From contig NZ_JHEH01000003.1 in NCBI RefSeq assembly GCF_000715505.1, forward strand, positions 1-64,000: a stretch of 64,000 nt of DNA, in the 5' to 3' direction. Shown piece after piece: positions 15,258 through 24,489 of this stretch. The notes below the pieces were generated by a model. It saw only the letters and a program-made list of their open reading frames with translations, searched no databases and was not told where the DNA came from. Position numbers and translations under genes: made by a program. The stretch comes from Thioclava dalianensis. Its GTDB lineage: Bacteria; Pseudomonadota; Alphaproteobacteria; Rhodobacterales; Rhodobacteraceae. Positions within the stretch are counted from its first letter, which is position 1. The number at the start of each line of letters is the position of its first letter.

Positions 15258-16618
15258 CCCGGCCCCCGAAGCCCGAACCGCGGCCCGACCGCGTCTCGCT
15301 CTGGCGCTATGTGCGGCTGTTCAAAAGCGATATTCTCTCGGCCCAGCCCGCGCGGCTCTACCGCGCCTGGATGGCCGAGTTTCGCACGCCGTTTTTCCGC
15401 TCGTACCTGTGCAACGATCCCGAGCTGGTGGATCTCGTGCTCAAGCAGCGCCCGATGGATTTTCCGAAATCCGACCGGATCCGCGAAGGGCTCAGGCCGC
15501 TGTTGCGCGAGAGCGTGTTTCTGACCAATGGCGCGCAATGGAAGCGCCAGCGCCGGATCATCGATCCGGCCTTCGAGGGCGGCAAGCTGCGCGAGACCTT
15601 CCCCGCAATGTGGGCGGCGGGTCAGGCCTGCCTCACCCGCCTCAAGATGAAGACCGGCCCAGAAGCATTTGATATCGAACAAGAAACCTCACATGTCGCG
15701 GCGGATATCATCTTTCGCACGCTGTTCTCCATCCCGATTGAGAACGAGACCGCCGCCAGCACATTCGCCGCCTTCAAGACGCATCAGCGCACGGCCCCCG
15801 TCGTCAATCTCGGCGCCCTCTTGCCGCTGCCGCGCTGGGTGCCGCGCCTGCGCGCGCGTCAGACCCGGCAGACCGCCAAACGCATCCGCGCGATGATCGA
15901 GACACTGACGGCGGCACGGGCCGATCAGATCGCGGATGGCAGCGCACCCGATGATCTGGCGACCAAGATCATGACGACGCCCGACCCGCTCACCGGGGCG
16001 TGTTTCGGCACTGACGAGATGGTCGATCAGGTGGCGATCTTCTTTCTGGCGGGCCACGAGACCTCGGCCTCGGCGCTCGCGTGGTCGCTCTATCTGCTCG
16101 CAACCCATCCCGAATGGCAGGCCCGCGTGAGCGCGGAGGCGGCGCAGGTGCTCAGCGATGAGGAACCGGAGTTCTCCGCACTCGCACAGCTCAAGCTCAG
16201 CCGCGCGGTGTTTCGCGAGGCGCTGCGGCTCTATCCGCCCGTGCCGATGTTCGTGCGTGAGACCACCTGCCCCGAGCAGTTTCGTGACCGCGCGGTCGCA
16301 CCGGGCGCGCAGGTGGTGATCAGCCCATGGCATCTGCATCGCCATGAGCGGCTTTGGGACGATCCCGACGGGTTCGACCCCGGCCGCTGGGACACGCCCA
16401 ATGGCAAGCAATGCCAGCGCACAGCCTATATCCCGTTTTCGAGCGGACCGAGGGTCTGTCCGGGGGCCGGATTCGCGATGGCCGAAGGGCCGCTCTTGCT
16501 GTCGATGATTGCGCGCGCCTTCGAGATCACGCCGGTCGAGGGGCGCGTGCCAGTGCCGGTCGCGCATCTCACGGTGCGGGGGCGCGACGGGATCTGGCTG
16601 CGGCTGCGGGCGCGCTGA
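15254..16618 (+). CDS. Cytochrome P450 monooxygenase
   Basis: A 454-residue soluble bacterial P450. All class landmarks are visible: the I-helix oxygen-activation motif AGHETSA at about residue 269, the K-helix EALR (ExxR), the PERF-like segment, and the haem loop FSSGPRVCPGAG with the Cys thiolate ligand near residue 395. The architecture resembles self-standing lipid- or fatty-acid-type P450s, but the substrate cannot be read. No ferredoxin or reductase gene lies adjacent, so electrons must come from elsewhere. It is translationally coupled to the upstream membrane hydrolase, suggesting sequential action on one compound. Confidence 0.93.
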   Translation: MTRPPKPEPRPDRVSLWRYVRLFKSDILSAQPARLYRAWMAEFRTPFFRSYLCNDPELVDLVLKQRPMDFPKSDRIREGLRPLLRESVFLTNGAQWKRQRRIIDPAFEGGKLRETFPAMWAAGQACLTRLKMKTGPEAFDIEQETSHVAADIIFRTLFSIPIENETAASTFAAFKTHQRTAPVVNLGALLPLPRWVPRLRARQTRQTAKRIRAMIETLTAARADQIADGSAPDDLATKIMTTPDPLTGACFGTDEMVDQVAIFFLAGHETSASALAWSLYLLATHPEWQARVSAEAAQVLSDEEPEFSALAQLKLSRAVFREALRLYPPVPMFVRETTCPEQFRDRAVAPGAQVVISPWHLHRHERLWDDPDGFDPGRWDTPNGKQCQRTAYIPFSSGPRVCPGAGFAMAEGPLLLSMIARAFEITPVEGRVPVPVAHLTVRGRDGIWLRLRAR

Positions 16619-16633
16619 GCCGGGGCTTGCGGC

Positions 16634-17134
16634 TCAGGCGCGCTTGGCCAGCCGCGCCTCGAGCACGTCGAAAGGCACGCCCGGCTCATCCTTGGCGCAG
16701 CGGATCACGAGGCTGGTCTTCACACTTGCGACATTCTCCGCCGAGGTGAGATCGCCGGTCAGAAACGTCTGGAAACTCGACAGATCGGGCGCCACGCATT
16801 TGAGCACGAAATCAATCTCACCGTTGAGCATATGGCACTCACGCACCAGCGGCCATTCGCGGCAGCGCATCTCGAACGCCGACAGATCCGCCTCGGCCTG
16901 ACTTTGCAGCCGCACCATCGCAAAGACCTGCACTTCGAAGCCCAGCTCACGCGGGTTCACATCCGCATGATAGCCATCGATAAAGCCCGCCTCTTCCAGC
17001 GTGCGCACCCGGCGCAGACAGGGAGGGGCGGAAATTCCTACACGCCGGGCCAGCTCCACATTGGTCATGCGGCCATCGGCTTGTAGCTCTGCCAGAATCT
17101 TGCGGTCGATATCGTCCAGCCGAGTCGTGGCCAT
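16634..17134 (-). CDS. Lrp/AsnC family transcriptional regulator
   Basis: A 166-residue DNA-binding regulator. The N-terminal winged helix-turn-helix ([42 protein letters not shown] is its span, residues about 6-47) is followed by the RAM ligand-binding domain (about 65-150), including [10 protein letters not shown] and the [11 protein letters not shown] strand. Such proteins sense amino acids. The ATG at 17134 (MATTRLDD) has AAGGA before it. The gene starts 172 bases from the divergent trxB start, so trxB could be among its targets, although many family members act globally. Confidence 0.92.
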   Translation of the reverse strand: MATTRLDDIDRKILAELQADGRMTNVELARRVGISAPPCLRRVRTLEEAGFIDGYHADVNPRELGFEVQVFAMVRLQSQAEADLSAFEMRCREWPLVRECHMLNGEIDFVLKCVAPDLSSFQTFLTGDLTSAENVASVKTSLVIRCAKDEPGVPFDVLEARLAKRA

Positions 17135-17305
17135 GTTAAAATAATCCTTCGTCACTTGTTTCGGAACTTACCTCTGAGGGCGGAGGTGCGCAATAAAATT
17201 TCGCTCAATCGCCCGCAAGCCCTAATCGTAACGAAGCGCCCGCAGGGGGTTTTCGCCGCCCTCTGTGCCGACTATATGCGAGCGGGACATCAGATGGAGG
17301 CCGCA

Positions 17306-18256
17306 ATGGGCGAGACCAAGACAACCAAGGTTCTGATCATCGGCTCGGGGCCTGCGGGCTACACCGCAGCCGTCTATGCCGCGCGCGCCATGCTCGAGCC
17401 GGTTCTGGTGCAAGGTATTCAGCCCGGCGGTCAGCTTACGATCACCACAGATGTCGAGAACTGGCCCGGCGAGACCGAGATCCAAGGCCCCGATTTGATG
17501 GTGAAGATGGAAGAGCATGCCCGTGCGATGGGCGCCGAGGTGATCACCGACATCATCACCGATCTCGATCTGACCAAGCGTCCTTTCATCGCCCAAAGCG
17601 ATTCGGGGACCACCTACGAGGCCTCCGCCGTGATCCTCGCGACCGGCGCGCAGGCGAAGTGGCTGGGGCTGCCTTCGGAAGAGAAGTTCAAGGGCTTTGG
17701 GGTCTCGGCCTGCGCGACCTGCGACGGGTTTTTCTATCGCGGCAAGGAAGTCGTGGTGATCGGTGGCGGCAATACGGCCGTTGAAGAGGCACTGTTCCTG
17801 ACCAATTTCGCCTCGAAGGTCACGCTGATCCACCGCCGTGACACGCTGCGCGCCGAGAAGATCCTGCAAGAGCGCCTGTTCAAGAACCCCAAGGTCGAGC
17901 TGCTTTGGAACCACTCCGTCGAAGAGGTGCTGGGCGATGAGACTCCGCTGGGCGTGACCGGGGTGCGGGTCAAATCCACCACCGATGGCGCTGAGCATGT
18001 CGTGCCCTGCGATGGGTTCTTCGTGGCGATCGGTCACTCCCCGGCCTCGGAGCTGGTGAAAGACAGCCTCAAGCTGCACGATGGCGGCTATGTCTGGGTC
18101 GATCCGGGCTCCACGCGCACCTCCGTTCCCGGCGTCTTTGCGGCGGGCGATCTGACCGATCACACCTACCGTCAGGCTGTGACCTCGGCGGGGATGGGCT
18201 GCATGGCCGCGCTCGATGCCGAGAAGTGGCTGGCCGAGCAGGGCGAAGCCGAGTGA
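17306..18256 (+). CDS. trxB: Thioredoxin-disulfide reductase
   Basis: An FAD enzyme that uses NADPH to reduce thioredoxin. The 316-residue protein has the FAD-binding [10 protein letters not shown] near the N-terminus, the redox-active CATC in [14 protein letters not shown] near residue 136, the NADPH-binding [10 protein letters not shown] and the C-terminal FAD motif [18 protein letters not shown]. The open frame extends 50 codons upstream, but the ATG at 17306 follows GGAGG with correct spacing and gives the normal length. The RES-domain gene overlaps its stop codon. Confidence 0.97.
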   Translation: MGETKTTKVLIIGSGPAGYTAAVYAARAMLEPVLVQGIQPGGQLTITTDVENWPGETEIQGPDLMVKMEEHARAMGAEVITDIITDLDLTKRPFIAQSDSGTTYEASAVILATGAQAKWLGLPSEEKFKGFGVSACATCDGFFYRGKEVVVIGGGNTAVEEALFLTNFASKVTLIHRRDTLRAEKILQERLFKNPKVELLWNHSVEEVLGDETPLGVTGVRVKSTTDGAEHVVPCDGFFVAIGHSPASELVKDSLKLHDGGYVWVDPGSTRTSVPGVFAAGDLTDHTYRQAVTSAGMGCMAALDAEKWLAEQGEAE

Positions 18257-18732
18257 TCTCGTTTCACGGCCCGGTCTGGCGGATCTTGTCGACCGGGCCG
18301 GACCTTGACGCCCGCGCCGCTGTGCGCGCGCCCGAAGGCCGGTTTCACCATTCCGGCCAGACCGCGCTTTACGCCTCGCTCAGCGCCGAAGGGGCCGGAG
18401 TGGCCCTGCGGCGCTACGTTAAAGCCGGGGACGCGCCCCGTATCATCGTCAAATTGACGATCTGTGCCGAGCGGATCTTCGACCTGCGCGGTACCGACGC
18501 GGCCAAGGCCGCCTCCGTCGTCTGGCAAGACATCCGCGGCAGCGGTGCCCCTGCCCCCACTTGGACGTTCTCGGACCGGGCGCGGGCTGCGGGCGCGCAG
18601 GGCATGCTCTATGCCTCGCGCTCACGCCCCGATCTGAGCCATCTGGTGCTGTTCGACCTCTCCCCCGGCATCGTGCAAAATGTAGGCCCCGCAGAGCCGT
18701 GGCTCCCGCCCTACCCGGTTCCTAAAGGCTGA
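18253..18732 (+). CDS. RES-domain protein (NAD+-phosphorylase toxin-like), no adjacent antitoxin
   Basis: A 159-residue RES-domain protein. RES toxins of type II systems destroy NAD+ by phosphorolysis or modify enzymes. The conserved Arg regions ([10 protein letters not shown] and EGRFHH), the Tyr in ALYASLS and the Glu in [11 protein letters not shown] are in the expected order. The start is likely the GTG at 18253, whose GTGA overlaps the trxB stop; an earlier in-frame GTG would overlap trxB by about 30 bases. The usual partner, an Xre-type antitoxin gene immediately upstream, is absent, so it may be a housekeeping homologue or orphan. Confidence 0.7.
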   Translation: MISFHGPVWRILSTGPDLDARAAVRAPEGRFHHSGQTALYASLSAEGAGVALRRYVKAGDAPRIIVKLTICAERIFDLRGTDAAKAASVVWQDIRGSGAPAPTWTFSDRARAAGAQGMLYASRSRPDLSHLVLFDLSPGIVQNVGPAEPWLPPYPVPKG

Positions 18733-18913
18733 GAGCGCTCAACAGGCGGGCCGCACGCTGGATCTAACCGTCCGGGCGGTGGGCTGGCGCGACCACCTGC
18801 GAGGTGCAAATCGGATAAATGACCAATTGCTATGCATCGGTGCGAACAGCTATTCGCTTTGTGGCAATATTCACGAACACATGTCTTTTTTGCCGAAATC
18901 CGCCCGCCTTTGC

Positions 18914-18942
18914 TTGAAGACCCCCTAAAAACCGCGCTATTG
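18914..18942 (+). promoter_or_regulatory. Putative promoter of sat-cysC
   Basis: TTGAAG (18914-18919) and CTATTG (18937-18942) are 17 bases apart, the spacing expected for the main sigma factor. The start codon of sat-cysC lies about 60 bases further on. The rest of the 271-base gap between the RES gene and sat-cysC holds nothing I recognise. Confidence 0.35.
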
Positions 18943-19003
18943 GCCCGATCAATAACGGGCCTCTGAGGCCTCACGATGATCGCCATTTAGGACAGTGCAG
19001 AAC

Positions 19004-20719
19004 ATGAGCCAGACGCCCAATCACGCCCCGATCTCCGAACTCTATGTGTCCTATGAATCGGCGCAGAAGCTAAAAGTCGAAGCGGCTGAACTGCCGAGCT
19101 GGGATCTGACCCCGCGCCAGATCTGCGATCTGGAGCTGCTGATGAATGGCGGGTTCAACCCGCTCAAAGGTTTCCTGTCCGAGGCCGATTACGACGGTGT
19201 CGTGGAAAACATGCGCCTGAGCGACGGTCAGCTCTGGCCGATGCCGATCACGCTCGATGTGTCCGAGAAATTCGCCGAGACCGTCGCGGACGGTCAGGAC
19301 ATCGCGCTGCGCGATCAGGAAGGTGTGATCCTCGCGATCCTGTCGATCACCGATAAATGGGTGCCCAACAAGGCGCGCGAGGCCGAGAAAGTGTTCGGCG
19401 CCGACGATCCGGCGCATCCGGCGGTGAACTACCTGCATAACCAAGCCGGCCCCGTCTATCTGGGTGGCCCGATCACCGGCATCCAGCAGCCCGTGCATTA
19501 CGATTTCAAAGGCCGCCGCGATACGCCCAATGAATTGCGCGCCTATTTCCGCAAGATGGGCTGGCGCAAGGTCGTGGCCTTCCAGACCCGCAACCCGCTG
19601 CACCGCGCGCATCAGGAACTGACCTTCCGCGCAGCCAAAGAGGCGCAGGCCAACCTGCTGATCCATCCGGTCGTGGGTCTCACCAAACCCGGCGATGTGG
19701 ATCACTTCACCCGCGTGCGCTGCTACGAGGCGGTGCTCGACAAATATCCGCAATCGACCACCACGATGAGCCTTTTGAACCTTGCAATGCGCATGGCAGG
19801 CCCGCGTGAGGCGGTCTGGCACGGCATCATCCGCCGCAACCACGGTTGCACCCATATGATCGTGGGTCGCGACCATGCAGGCCCCGGCAAGAACTCGGCG
19901 GGCGAAGATTTCTACGGCCCCTATGACGCGCAGGAGCTGTTCCGCGAGAACCAGGCCGATATCGGCTGCGAAATGGTCGATTTCAAACACATGGTCTATG
20001 TGCAGGAACGCGCCCAATACGAGCCCAATGACGAGATCGAAGATCGCGACAACGTCACCATCCTGAACATCTCGGGCACCGAGTTACGGCGCCGCCTGCG
20101 TGAGGGGCTTGAGATCCCCGAATGGTTCTCCTTCCCCGAGGTGGTGACCGAGCTGCGCCGCACCTCGCCGCCGCGCGCCAAGCAGGGCTTCACGGTGTTC
20201 TTCACCGGGCTGTCGGGCTCGGGCAAATCGACGATTGCCAACGCGCTCATGGTCAAGCTGATGGAGATGGGCGGTCGCCCGGTCACGCTGCTGGATGGCG
20301 ATGTTGTGCGCAAGCATCTGTCCTCCGAGCTGGGCTTCAGCAAAGAGCACCGCGATATCAACATCCAGCGGATCGGCTATGTCGCCTCCGAGATCACCAA
20401 GAACGGCGGTATCGCAATCTGCGCCCCGATCGCGCCCTATACCGCGACCCGGCGCTCGGTACGTGAGATGATCGAGGCCTATGGCGCCTTCGTCGAGGTC
20501 CATGTGGCCACCTCGCTCGAGGAATGCGAAGCGCGCGACCGCAAGGGTCTCTACAAGCTCGCACGTGAGGGCAAGATCAAGGAATTCACCGGCATTTCCG
20601 ATCCCTACGAGGCGCCGACGAATGCCGAGCTGATCGTTGATACCAAGGATGTGGATGTCGATCACTGCGCCCATCAGGTGATCCTCAAGCTCGAAAGCCT
20701 TGGCCTGATCAAAGGCTAA
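19004..20719 (+). CDS. sat-cysC: Bifunctional sulfate adenylyltransferase/adenylylsulfate kinase
   Basis: Activates sulfate to APS and then phosphorylates it to PAPS for assimilation. The 571-residue protein is a Sat-CysC fusion: a PUA-like N-terminal domain (about 1-165), the ATP sulfurylase domain with QTRNPLHRAHQEL (HxxH motif) and GRDHAGPG, then an APS kinase domain from about residue 395 with the P-loop GLSGSGKST. The kinase half retains a full Walker motif, so it is presumably active, unlike regulatory fusions of fungi. This single-chain type replaces the CysDN sulfurylase of enterics. It is monocistronic and ends at a strong terminator. Confidence 0.96.
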   Translation: MSQTPNHAPISELYVSYESAQKLKVEAAELPSWDLTPRQICDLELLMNGGFNPLKGFLSEADYDGVVENMRLSDGQLWPMPITLDVSEKFAETVADGQDIALRDQEGVILAILSITDKWVPNKAREAEKVFGADDPAHPAVNYLHNQAGPVYLGGPITGIQQPVHYDFKGRRDTPNELRAYFRKMGWRKVVAFQTRNPLHRAHQELTFRAAKEAQANLLIHPVVGLTKPGDVDHFTRVRCYEAVLDKYPQSTTTMSLLNLAMRMAGPREAVWHGIIRRNHGCTHMIVGRDHAGPGKNSAGEDFYGPYDAQELFRENQADIGCEMVDFKHMVYVQERAQYEPNDEIEDRDNVTILNISGTELRRRLREGLEIPEWFSFPEVVTELRRTSPPRAKQGFTVFFTGLSGSGKSTIANALMVKLMEMGGRPVTLLDGDVVRKHLSSELGFSKEHRDINIQRIGYVASEITKNGGIAICAPIAPYTATRRSVREMIEAYGAFVEVHVATSLEECEARDRKGLYKLAREGKIKEFTGISDPYEAPTNAELIVDTKDVDVDHCAHQVILKLESLGLIKG

Positions 20720-20740
20720 GCCCAAGTCTGACGCCTAGAT

Positions 20741-20774
20741 AAACGCGCCGCAGATCGCTCTGCGGCGCGTTTTC
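20741..20774. terminator. Bidirectional intrinsic terminator between sat-cysC and GNAT gene
   Basis: A perfect 13-bp stem AAACGCGCCGCAG/CTGCGGCGCGTTT (20741-20753 with 20760-20772) with a 6-base loop lies between two convergent genes. T residues follow on the plus strand and the A run gives T residues on the minus strand, so it can stop transcription from both sides. Confidence 0.92.
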
Positions 20775-20778
20775 ATGT

Positions 20779-21390
20779 CTATGCGGCGGATAATCGCGGC
20801 GGGGCATGCAGGCACCGGCCCAGTTCGGACAGTGTGACCTCGGTTATCCTGCAGCATGCTCTGTCAGTGAACCCCGACCCCTCAGATGCGCCGAAAGCCG
20901 ACGCTTGTGCGAGCCTTGCGCTGCCGATATTGGGTTCAGCATGGCCGGTTGTGACAAGGCGCGCGTCCAAGGCCTGAAAGGACAACACCACGATCGCGCC
21001 TGCAGCCTCCAGACCGTATCCCTTTCGCTGGGCCGTGGGTCGGATCCAATAGGTCAGCTTGAACTGGCCCCGGCGCCAGATCGGCAAAAGCCCAACCATG
21101 CCGATCAGCGTGTCGCCCTCTAGAACGTAATAGGAGAGCGACTTTCGCGCTTCGAAATCGCGGATCTGGCGGGCAAGGCGCGCCTCTTGCCTGCCCGCCT
21201 CCGCCTCTTGGGTTTTCGATCCCATTTCGGCATGAAACCAAGGATATAGCGACGAATACCCCTCCCCCCGTGCGTCCGCCAACGCCCGCGCCATTGAAGA
21301 CGCGGGTTTGCGCAAGCGGAGCCGCGCCGTTCTGACGTCGCTGGGCACCGCAGTGAGCCTAGGATCTCTCGCACGCGCTTTGGGCGACAT
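20779..21390 (-). CDS. GNAT family N-acetyltransferase (RimJ/RimL-like)
   Basis: A 203-residue acyltransferase of the Acetyltransf_3 (RimJ/RimL) type. Recognisable features are the N-terminal RTARLRLRKP, the central LIGMVGLLPI strand, KLTYWIRPTAQRKGYGLEAAGAIV (acetyl-CoA binding; the usual Q/RxxGxG/A appears as QRKGYG), and AEPNIGSARLAQASAF in the AxNxxS region. The substrate is unknown. The ATG at 21390 is 5 bases past the upstream ltaE stop; a TTG overlapping that stop is an alternative start. It is the last gene of a five-gene minus-strand run. Confidence 0.82.
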   Translation of the reverse strand: MSPKARARDPRLTAVPSDVRTARLRLRKPASSMARALADARGEGYSSLYPWFHAEMGSKTQEAEAGRQEARLARQIRDFEARKSLSYYVLEGDTLIGMVGLLPIWRRGQFKLTYWIRPTAQRKGYGLEAAGAIVVLSFQALDARLVTTGHAEPNIGSARLAQASAFGASEGSGFTDRACCRITEVTLSELGRCLHAPPRLSAA

Positions 21391-21395
21391 GAGGA

Positions 21396-22463
21396 TCAAC
21401 CGGGTGTCGACCCGCCGTTCAAATAGCCCAGAAAGACGTCGATCTCATCCGGCGTCGTGGCCCAGCTACAGACAAGCCGCGCGGCCAGAAGCTCTTCGGG
21501 CGCGCCTTCCAGCGATTGATCGAACGGCCAGAGGTAGTAATAGGCCCCGGCCCCTTGAGCACGCCGATGCGCCCCGCGCGGCAGGCTTGCGAAGACCGCA
21601 TTGGCCTGCGTCGGATGCACCAGTTTCGCCCCCGGCGCCTCGACAATCCCGCTGGAGAGTTTCGCTGCCATTTCATTGGCATGCGTGGCGAGGCTCAACC
21701 AAAGATCACCTTCAAGATAGGCCTGCATCTGGGCTGCGAGAAAGCGGTGCTTCGAGAAGAGATGCCCGCCGCGCTTGCGCCGCAGCTCAAATTCCCAGGC
21801 ACGTTTGGGATCAAAGATCACCACCGCCTCGACGCCCATACAGCCGTTTTTCGTCCCCCCGAACGAGAGCACATCGACCCCTGCTTTCCAGGTCATCTCG
21901 GCCGGCGTACAGCCCGCCGCGATCAGCGCATTGGCAAAGCGCGCGCCGTCCATATGCACGGGCAGTTCGAATTGCCGCGCAATCGCGCTGAGCGCGCTTA
22001 CCTCGGCAGGCGTGTAGACCGCCCCTGCCTCGGTCGCGTTGGTAATCGAGACCATGCCACGCTGCACATTATGAATGCCGCCGCGCCCGGTATGAGCGAT
22101 GGTGCGCTGCAGCGCGCCCGGATCCATCTTGGCATCCGCGCCATCGACCAGAACCAACTTGGAACCGCCGGTGTAGAATTCCGGCGCACCGCATTCGTCT
22201 TCCTCGATATGCGCGTTGCGATGGCAGAAGATCGCGCCCCAAGGGTCGGTCAGCACCGCGCAGGAGAGCGCATTGGCCGCCGACCCGGTCGCTACGAGAT
22301 AGACCCGCGCCTCGGGAGCCTCGAATATCTCGCGCAGGCGCGCCTCGACCGCCTGCGTGCGCGGGTCGGCGCCGTAAGAGGGCACATGGCCCTCATTGGC
22401 CGCAGCCAGCGCTTCCATGATCCGCGGATGGGCGCCAGAGGTGTTGTCGGAGGCAAAATTCAT
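21396..22463 (-). CDS. ltaE: Low-specificity threonine aldolase (PLP beta-eliminating lyase family)
   Basis: Cleaves L-threonine and allo-threonine to glycine and acetaldehyde. The 355-residue fold-type I PLP enzyme begins NFASDNTSGAHPRIMEAL, has the cofactor-stacking AHIEEDECGAPEF histidine, the cofactor-binding HMDGARFANAL, and the Schiff-base lysine in SFGGTKNG at about residue 205. The start overlaps the end of ycgN by 4 bases (ATGA), indicating translational coupling. Confidence 0.9.
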   Translation of the reverse strand: MNFASDNTSGAHPRIMEALAAANEGHVPSYGADPRTQAVEARLREIFEAPEARVYLVATGSAANALSCAVLTDPWGAIFCHRNAHIEEDECGAPEFYTGGSKLVLVDGADAKMDPGALQRTIAHTGRGGIHNVQRGMVSITNATEAGAVYTPAEVSALSAIARQFELPVHMDGARFANALIAAGCTPAEMTWKAGVDVLSFGGTKNGCMGVEAVVIFDPKRAWEFELRRKRGGHLFSKHRFLAAQMQAYLEGDLWLSLATHANEMAAKLSSGIVEAPGAKLVHPTQANAVFASLPRGAHRRAQGAGAYYYLWPFDQSLEGAPEELLAARLVCSWATTPDEIDVFLGYLNGGSTPG

Positions 22464-22909
22464 GAGAGATCCTCGATCGTGTAATCGTCCCAGTCTTCTT
22501 CTGGAATTTCAAATTCCGGCACTGTCCAGCCGCGCACGGATTGGCCCGCCTCATGCACGGTCTCATAGGAGCCGGACACAAGATAATGCCAATTTTCCAA
22601 AGGCTTGCCCTCGAAGCGCAACCGATAGGCGCAGGTCTTGGGCATCCAATAGGCGATGTCGGCAATGCTCGCGGGTTTGAGGGTTACGCATTCGGGCACG
22701 AACTGGTGGCGAATGTCATATTGCGTGCACCGGCAGGTCTCACCATCGAGCAGCCGACACGCCACACGGGTGAAGACCAGCTCGCCCGTATCCTCATATT
22801 CCAGCTTGTTGAGACAGCATTTTCCGCAGCCATCGCAGAGCGCTTCCCATTCCGCCTTGTTGAGCGTCTTGAGTGGTTTCTTCCAGAAGTCGGGACGCAG
22901 TTTTTCCAT
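22460..22909 (-). CDS. YcgN-family cysteine-cluster protein (UPF0260)
   Basis: A 149-residue protein with the characteristic cysteine cluster CDGCGKCCLNKLEYE near residue 28 and further Cys in RVACRLLDGETCRCTQY, all consistent with metal binding (YkgJ-type zinc or iron-chelating domain). The function is not established for the family. The ATG at 22909 (MEKLRPDFWKKPL) matches family N-termini. It lies 40 bases after ribF and overlaps ltaE. Confidence 0.86.
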   Translation of the reverse strand: MEKLRPDFWKKPLKTLNKAEWEALCDGCGKCCLNKLEYEDTGELVFTRVACRLLDGETCRCTQYDIRHQFVPECVTLKPASIADIAYWMPKTCAYRLRFEGKPLENWHYLVSGSYETVHEAGQSVRGWTVPEFEIPEEDWDDYTIEDLS

Positions 22910-22949
22910 GCGCGGGACCGTGCCGGAAAGGCGCGGAAATGAAAAGGGG

Positions 22950-23888
22950 TCAGAGCGCGCTGAGCACTTCACGCGCCTGTGCGCAATCGGCGGCCATCTG
23001 CGCCTTCAGCCCTTCGAGCCCGTCAAATTTCATCTCGGGCCGCAGATATTCGACCAGCGCAACCGACACGTGCTGATCATAGATATTGCCTTCGAAATCA
23101 AAGATATAGGTCTCAAGGTTGGGCATGTTCTCGCCAAACATTGGACGCACGCCAAGGCTTGCCGCCCCCAAGTAAGCGCCCGCATGCGGCCCGGTGAGCA
23201 CGTCGAACTTCACGGCATAGACGCCAAGCTTGGGCAGATGCAGACCCGCCACCGACATATTCGCCGTCGGATAGCCCAGATCGCGGCCGCGCTTGTCGCC
23301 ATGCAGCACAGCGCCCTCGATCCGGTGCCAATGCCCAAGCATCTCGGCGGCATCGCGTGCGCGCCCCTCGGCGAGCGCATTTCGAATCGCAGTCGAGGAC
23401 GCCTCGATCCCGCCCACATGCAACAGCGGCGCGATGGTCACGTCAAAGCCCAGCTCGCGCCCGAGCGCCTGCAGCGTGTCGGCATCCCCTGCCCGGCCTT
23501 TGCCGAAGCGGAAATCTCCGCCCACCGCGACATGGGAAATTCCAAGCCCGTCGCACAGCACCTCACGCGCGAAATTCTGCGCGCTCATATCGGCCAGCTC
23601 GGCATTGAAGGGCAGCTCATAGAGGCAATCCACCCCCAGCTTGGCGAGCCGATTGGCGCGCGCCTCGGGGTTCATCAGGCGAAAGGGCGGGATCTCCTTG
23701 CCCGCGCGGGCTGCGAAAAACTCGCGGGGATGCGGCTCGAAGGTGATCACGCCCAAAGGTGCCGAGCGCCCGCGCGCCTGATCGATCACCGATTGATGGC
23801 CGAGATGGATCCCGTCGAAATTCCCCATCGCGACAGAGGCACCCCGGGCCGGATCATCCAGCGACTTCCAATCTGAAAACTCTCGCAT
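22950..23888 (-). CDS. ribF: Bifunctional riboflavin kinase/FMN adenylyltransferase
   Basis: Makes FMN and then FAD from riboflavin. The 312-residue protein has the N-terminal FAD synthetase nucleotidyl-transferase domain with GNFDGIHLGH (GxFDGxHxGH) and the EASSTAIRNAL segment (S/T-S-T-x-I-R), followed by the riboflavin kinase domain from about residue 180 with GRDLGYPTANM. The ATG at 23888 follows a GGCGGGG sequence; a GTG one codon earlier is possible. Confidence 0.95.
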   Translation of the reverse strand: MREFSDWKSLDDPARGASVAMGNFDGIHLGHQSVIDQARGRSAPLGVITFEPHPREFFAARAGKEIPPFRLMNPEARANRLAKLGVDCLYELPFNAELADMSAQNFAREVLCDGLGISHVAVGGDFRFGKGRAGDADTLQALGRELGFDVTIAPLLHVGGIEASSTAIRNALAEGRARDAAEMLGHWHRIEGAVLHGDKRGRDLGYPTANMSVAGLHLPKLGVYAVKFDVLTGPHAGAYLGAASLGVRPMFGENMPNLETYIFDFEGNIYDQHVSVALVEYLRPEMKFDGLEGLKAQMAADCAQAREVLSAL

Positions 23889-23917
23889 CACCCCGCCTTC
23901 CGGCGCGGGAGGCCGGA

Positions 23918-24367
23918 TCAGTCGAACTTGCGCGAGGGCGCCAGAACCAGCGCCTCGCCCTTCACGACCACCGTATCGCCCACTGTGCAGCGGGTTTCAA
24001 GCGTCACCCGACGCCGCGCATGATCGATGGCGGTGACTGTCACCTCCGCGCGGACCACATCGCCGGGCCGCACGGGCGCCATGAACTTGAGCGATTGGCC
24101 CAGATAGACCGTGCCGTGACCGGGCAATTGCTCTCCGATCACCGCTGAAATCAATCCGGCGCTAAGCATGCCATGCGCGATCCGTCCCTCGAAAATCGTA
24201 TCCTGCGCATAGGCATCATCAAGGTGAACCGGATTCCGGTCGGTCGAGACTTCGGCAAACATCTCGATATCGCGAGATGTGACTTCCTTGCGCAGAAAGC
24301 GCTGCATCCCAATCTCGAGATCCTCGATGCAGATGGTGCCACGGGGCAGATTATCGAGCATATCCAT
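23918..24367 (-). CDS. MaoC-family dehydratase (R-specific enoyl-CoA hydratase type)
   Basis: A 149-residue hotdog protein. The hydratase-2 catalytic motif is visible as STDRNPVHLDDAYA (Asp and His), followed by GRIAHGMLSAGLISAVIG. Such enzymes hydrate trans-2-enoyl-CoA to (R)-3-hydroxyacyl-CoA and can feed polyhydroxyalkanoate synthesis, but no phb gene lies nearby. An AGGGA ribosome binding site precedes the ATG. It is the first gene of maoC-ribF-ycgN-ltaE-GNAT, with short gaps or overlaps throughout. Confidence 0.87.
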   Translation of the reverse strand: MDMLDNLPRGTICIEDLEIGMQRFLRKEVTSRDIEMFAEVSTDRNPVHLDDAYAQDTIFEGRIAHGMLSAGLISAVIGEQLPGHGTVYLGQSLKFMAPVRPGDVVRAEVTVTAIDHARRRVTLETRCTVGDTVVVKGEALVLAPSRKFD

Positions 24368-24489
24368 TCGTCCCTACCGGAAGGTCATGTTGCGGTGCAG
24401 CATAACAGATCACGCGCCACACGCAATATGGGCGCGTAATTTATTTCCGGGAAAAGGGCTGCGGTCGTAATAAAATTACGACGACAATC

